Assembly: GCF_041146395.1 (NCBI RefSeq)
Contig: NC_090989.1
Span: forward strand, 241,852,843-241,916,842
Direction: 5' to 3'
Length of the DNA stretch: 64,000 bases
Source of the DNA: Eulemur rufifrons
Taxonomy: Eukaryota > Chordata > Mammalia > Primates > Lemuridae
Part shown: positions 63,870-64,000 of the stretch, in pieces
Position numbering within the stretch: position 1 is the stretch's first letter
Layout of the letters: each line of letters starts with the position of its first letter
Notes under the pieces: model-generated
Told to the model about the DNA's origin: nothing
Database searches by the model: none
What the model saw: the letters and a program-made list of their open reading frames with translations, nothing else
Translations under genes and position numbers: made by a program

Positions 63870-64000
63870 AAAAAAAACACATTTATCCAGTTTCTACTAT
63901 GTGCCAGACTCTGTTCTAGGCATTAGGGACATAGCCATAAGCAAAATAAAGTTAGTTCTCTGTCTTTGAGTAGTTTACATTATACAGCAGGAAGAGACCA
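63870..64000. repeat. Ancient interspersed repeat, runs off the window
   Basis: CAGTTTCTACTATGTGCCAG, ACTCTGTTCTAGGCATTAGG and AGCCATAAGCAAAATAAAG have the same start-type motif as the old repeats at 1.6, 4.8 and 49.1 kb. Truncated by the window edge. Confidence 0.4.

Overview
This window is mammalian nuclear DNA and almost certainly comes from a strepsirrhine primate, most likely a lemur. The best evidence is the SINE content. The Alu elements at 53170-53511 and 28041-28281 carry a linker reading (on the + strand) ATATATATTTTTAGCTGTCC followed by a pyrimidine-rich stretch and CTATTTTTAGTAGA. I know this arrangement from lemur-lineage Alu, not from human AluS or AluY. Older dimeric (AluJ-like) and monomeric Alu, MIR, L2, L1M, MaLR-type LTRs and MER5A/MER20-like hAT remnants fit the same picture. 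The DNA is AT-rich and has no CpG island.

I find no multi-exon protein-coding gene. The only convincing coding sequence is a complete, uninterrupted retrocopy of ribosomal protein L15 (RPL15) on the minus strand (CDS 22251-22865). It sits inside a full-length processed cDNA insertion with 5' UTR, a long 3' UTR, poly(A) signals, a degenerated A-rich tail and 15-16 bp target-site duplications. The second recognisable protein relic is a mariner transposase, broken by several stops and a frameshift, inside a DNA transposon with matching termini at 57822-59065. Fragments of L1 reverse-transcriptase ORFs also remain. All other open frames look like chance frames or repeat-derived chimeras.

Layout. 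0-6 kb: MIR, L1M, AluJ and old repeats. 6-12 kb: mostly unique sequence with simple repeats and an exon-like but unproven segment at 6588-6830. 12-19 kb: MaLR, MER5A, L2/MIR nests, an L1M 3' end and two LTR-like remnants, with about 3 kb of unique sequence at 13.9-17.3 kb. 20.7-22.9 kb: the RPL15 retrocopy. 23.7-28.3 kb: an old L1 cluster interrupted by an LTR and a lemur-type Alu. 28-36 kb: MIR, L2, LTR-like elements, a hAT-like element with 8-bp target duplications, MER5A and a free left Alu monomer. 36-46 kb: MIR, MER5A, L1 3' ends, and an L1 inserted into a MER5A. 47-53.5 kb: old repeats, MER20-like, L1 ORF2, an Alu right monomer and the young lemur Alu. 53.5-57 kb: unique AT-rich sequence. 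57.8-59.1 kb: mariner. 59-64 kb: mostly unique, with a GC-richer patch holding two AP-1-type sites.

The window therefore reads as a gene desert or the inside of a very large intron. Nothing here amounts to a new multi-gene system. The items most worth a second look are the intact RPL15 retrocopy and its origin from a distally polyadenylated mRNA, the mariner copy, a textbook-looking recursive-splice-site motif at 41771-41800, and the exon-like or regulatory-like patches near 6.6 kb and 61.6-62.7 kb. Repeat family names come from reading and memory, not from a database search, and older family assignments are approximate.
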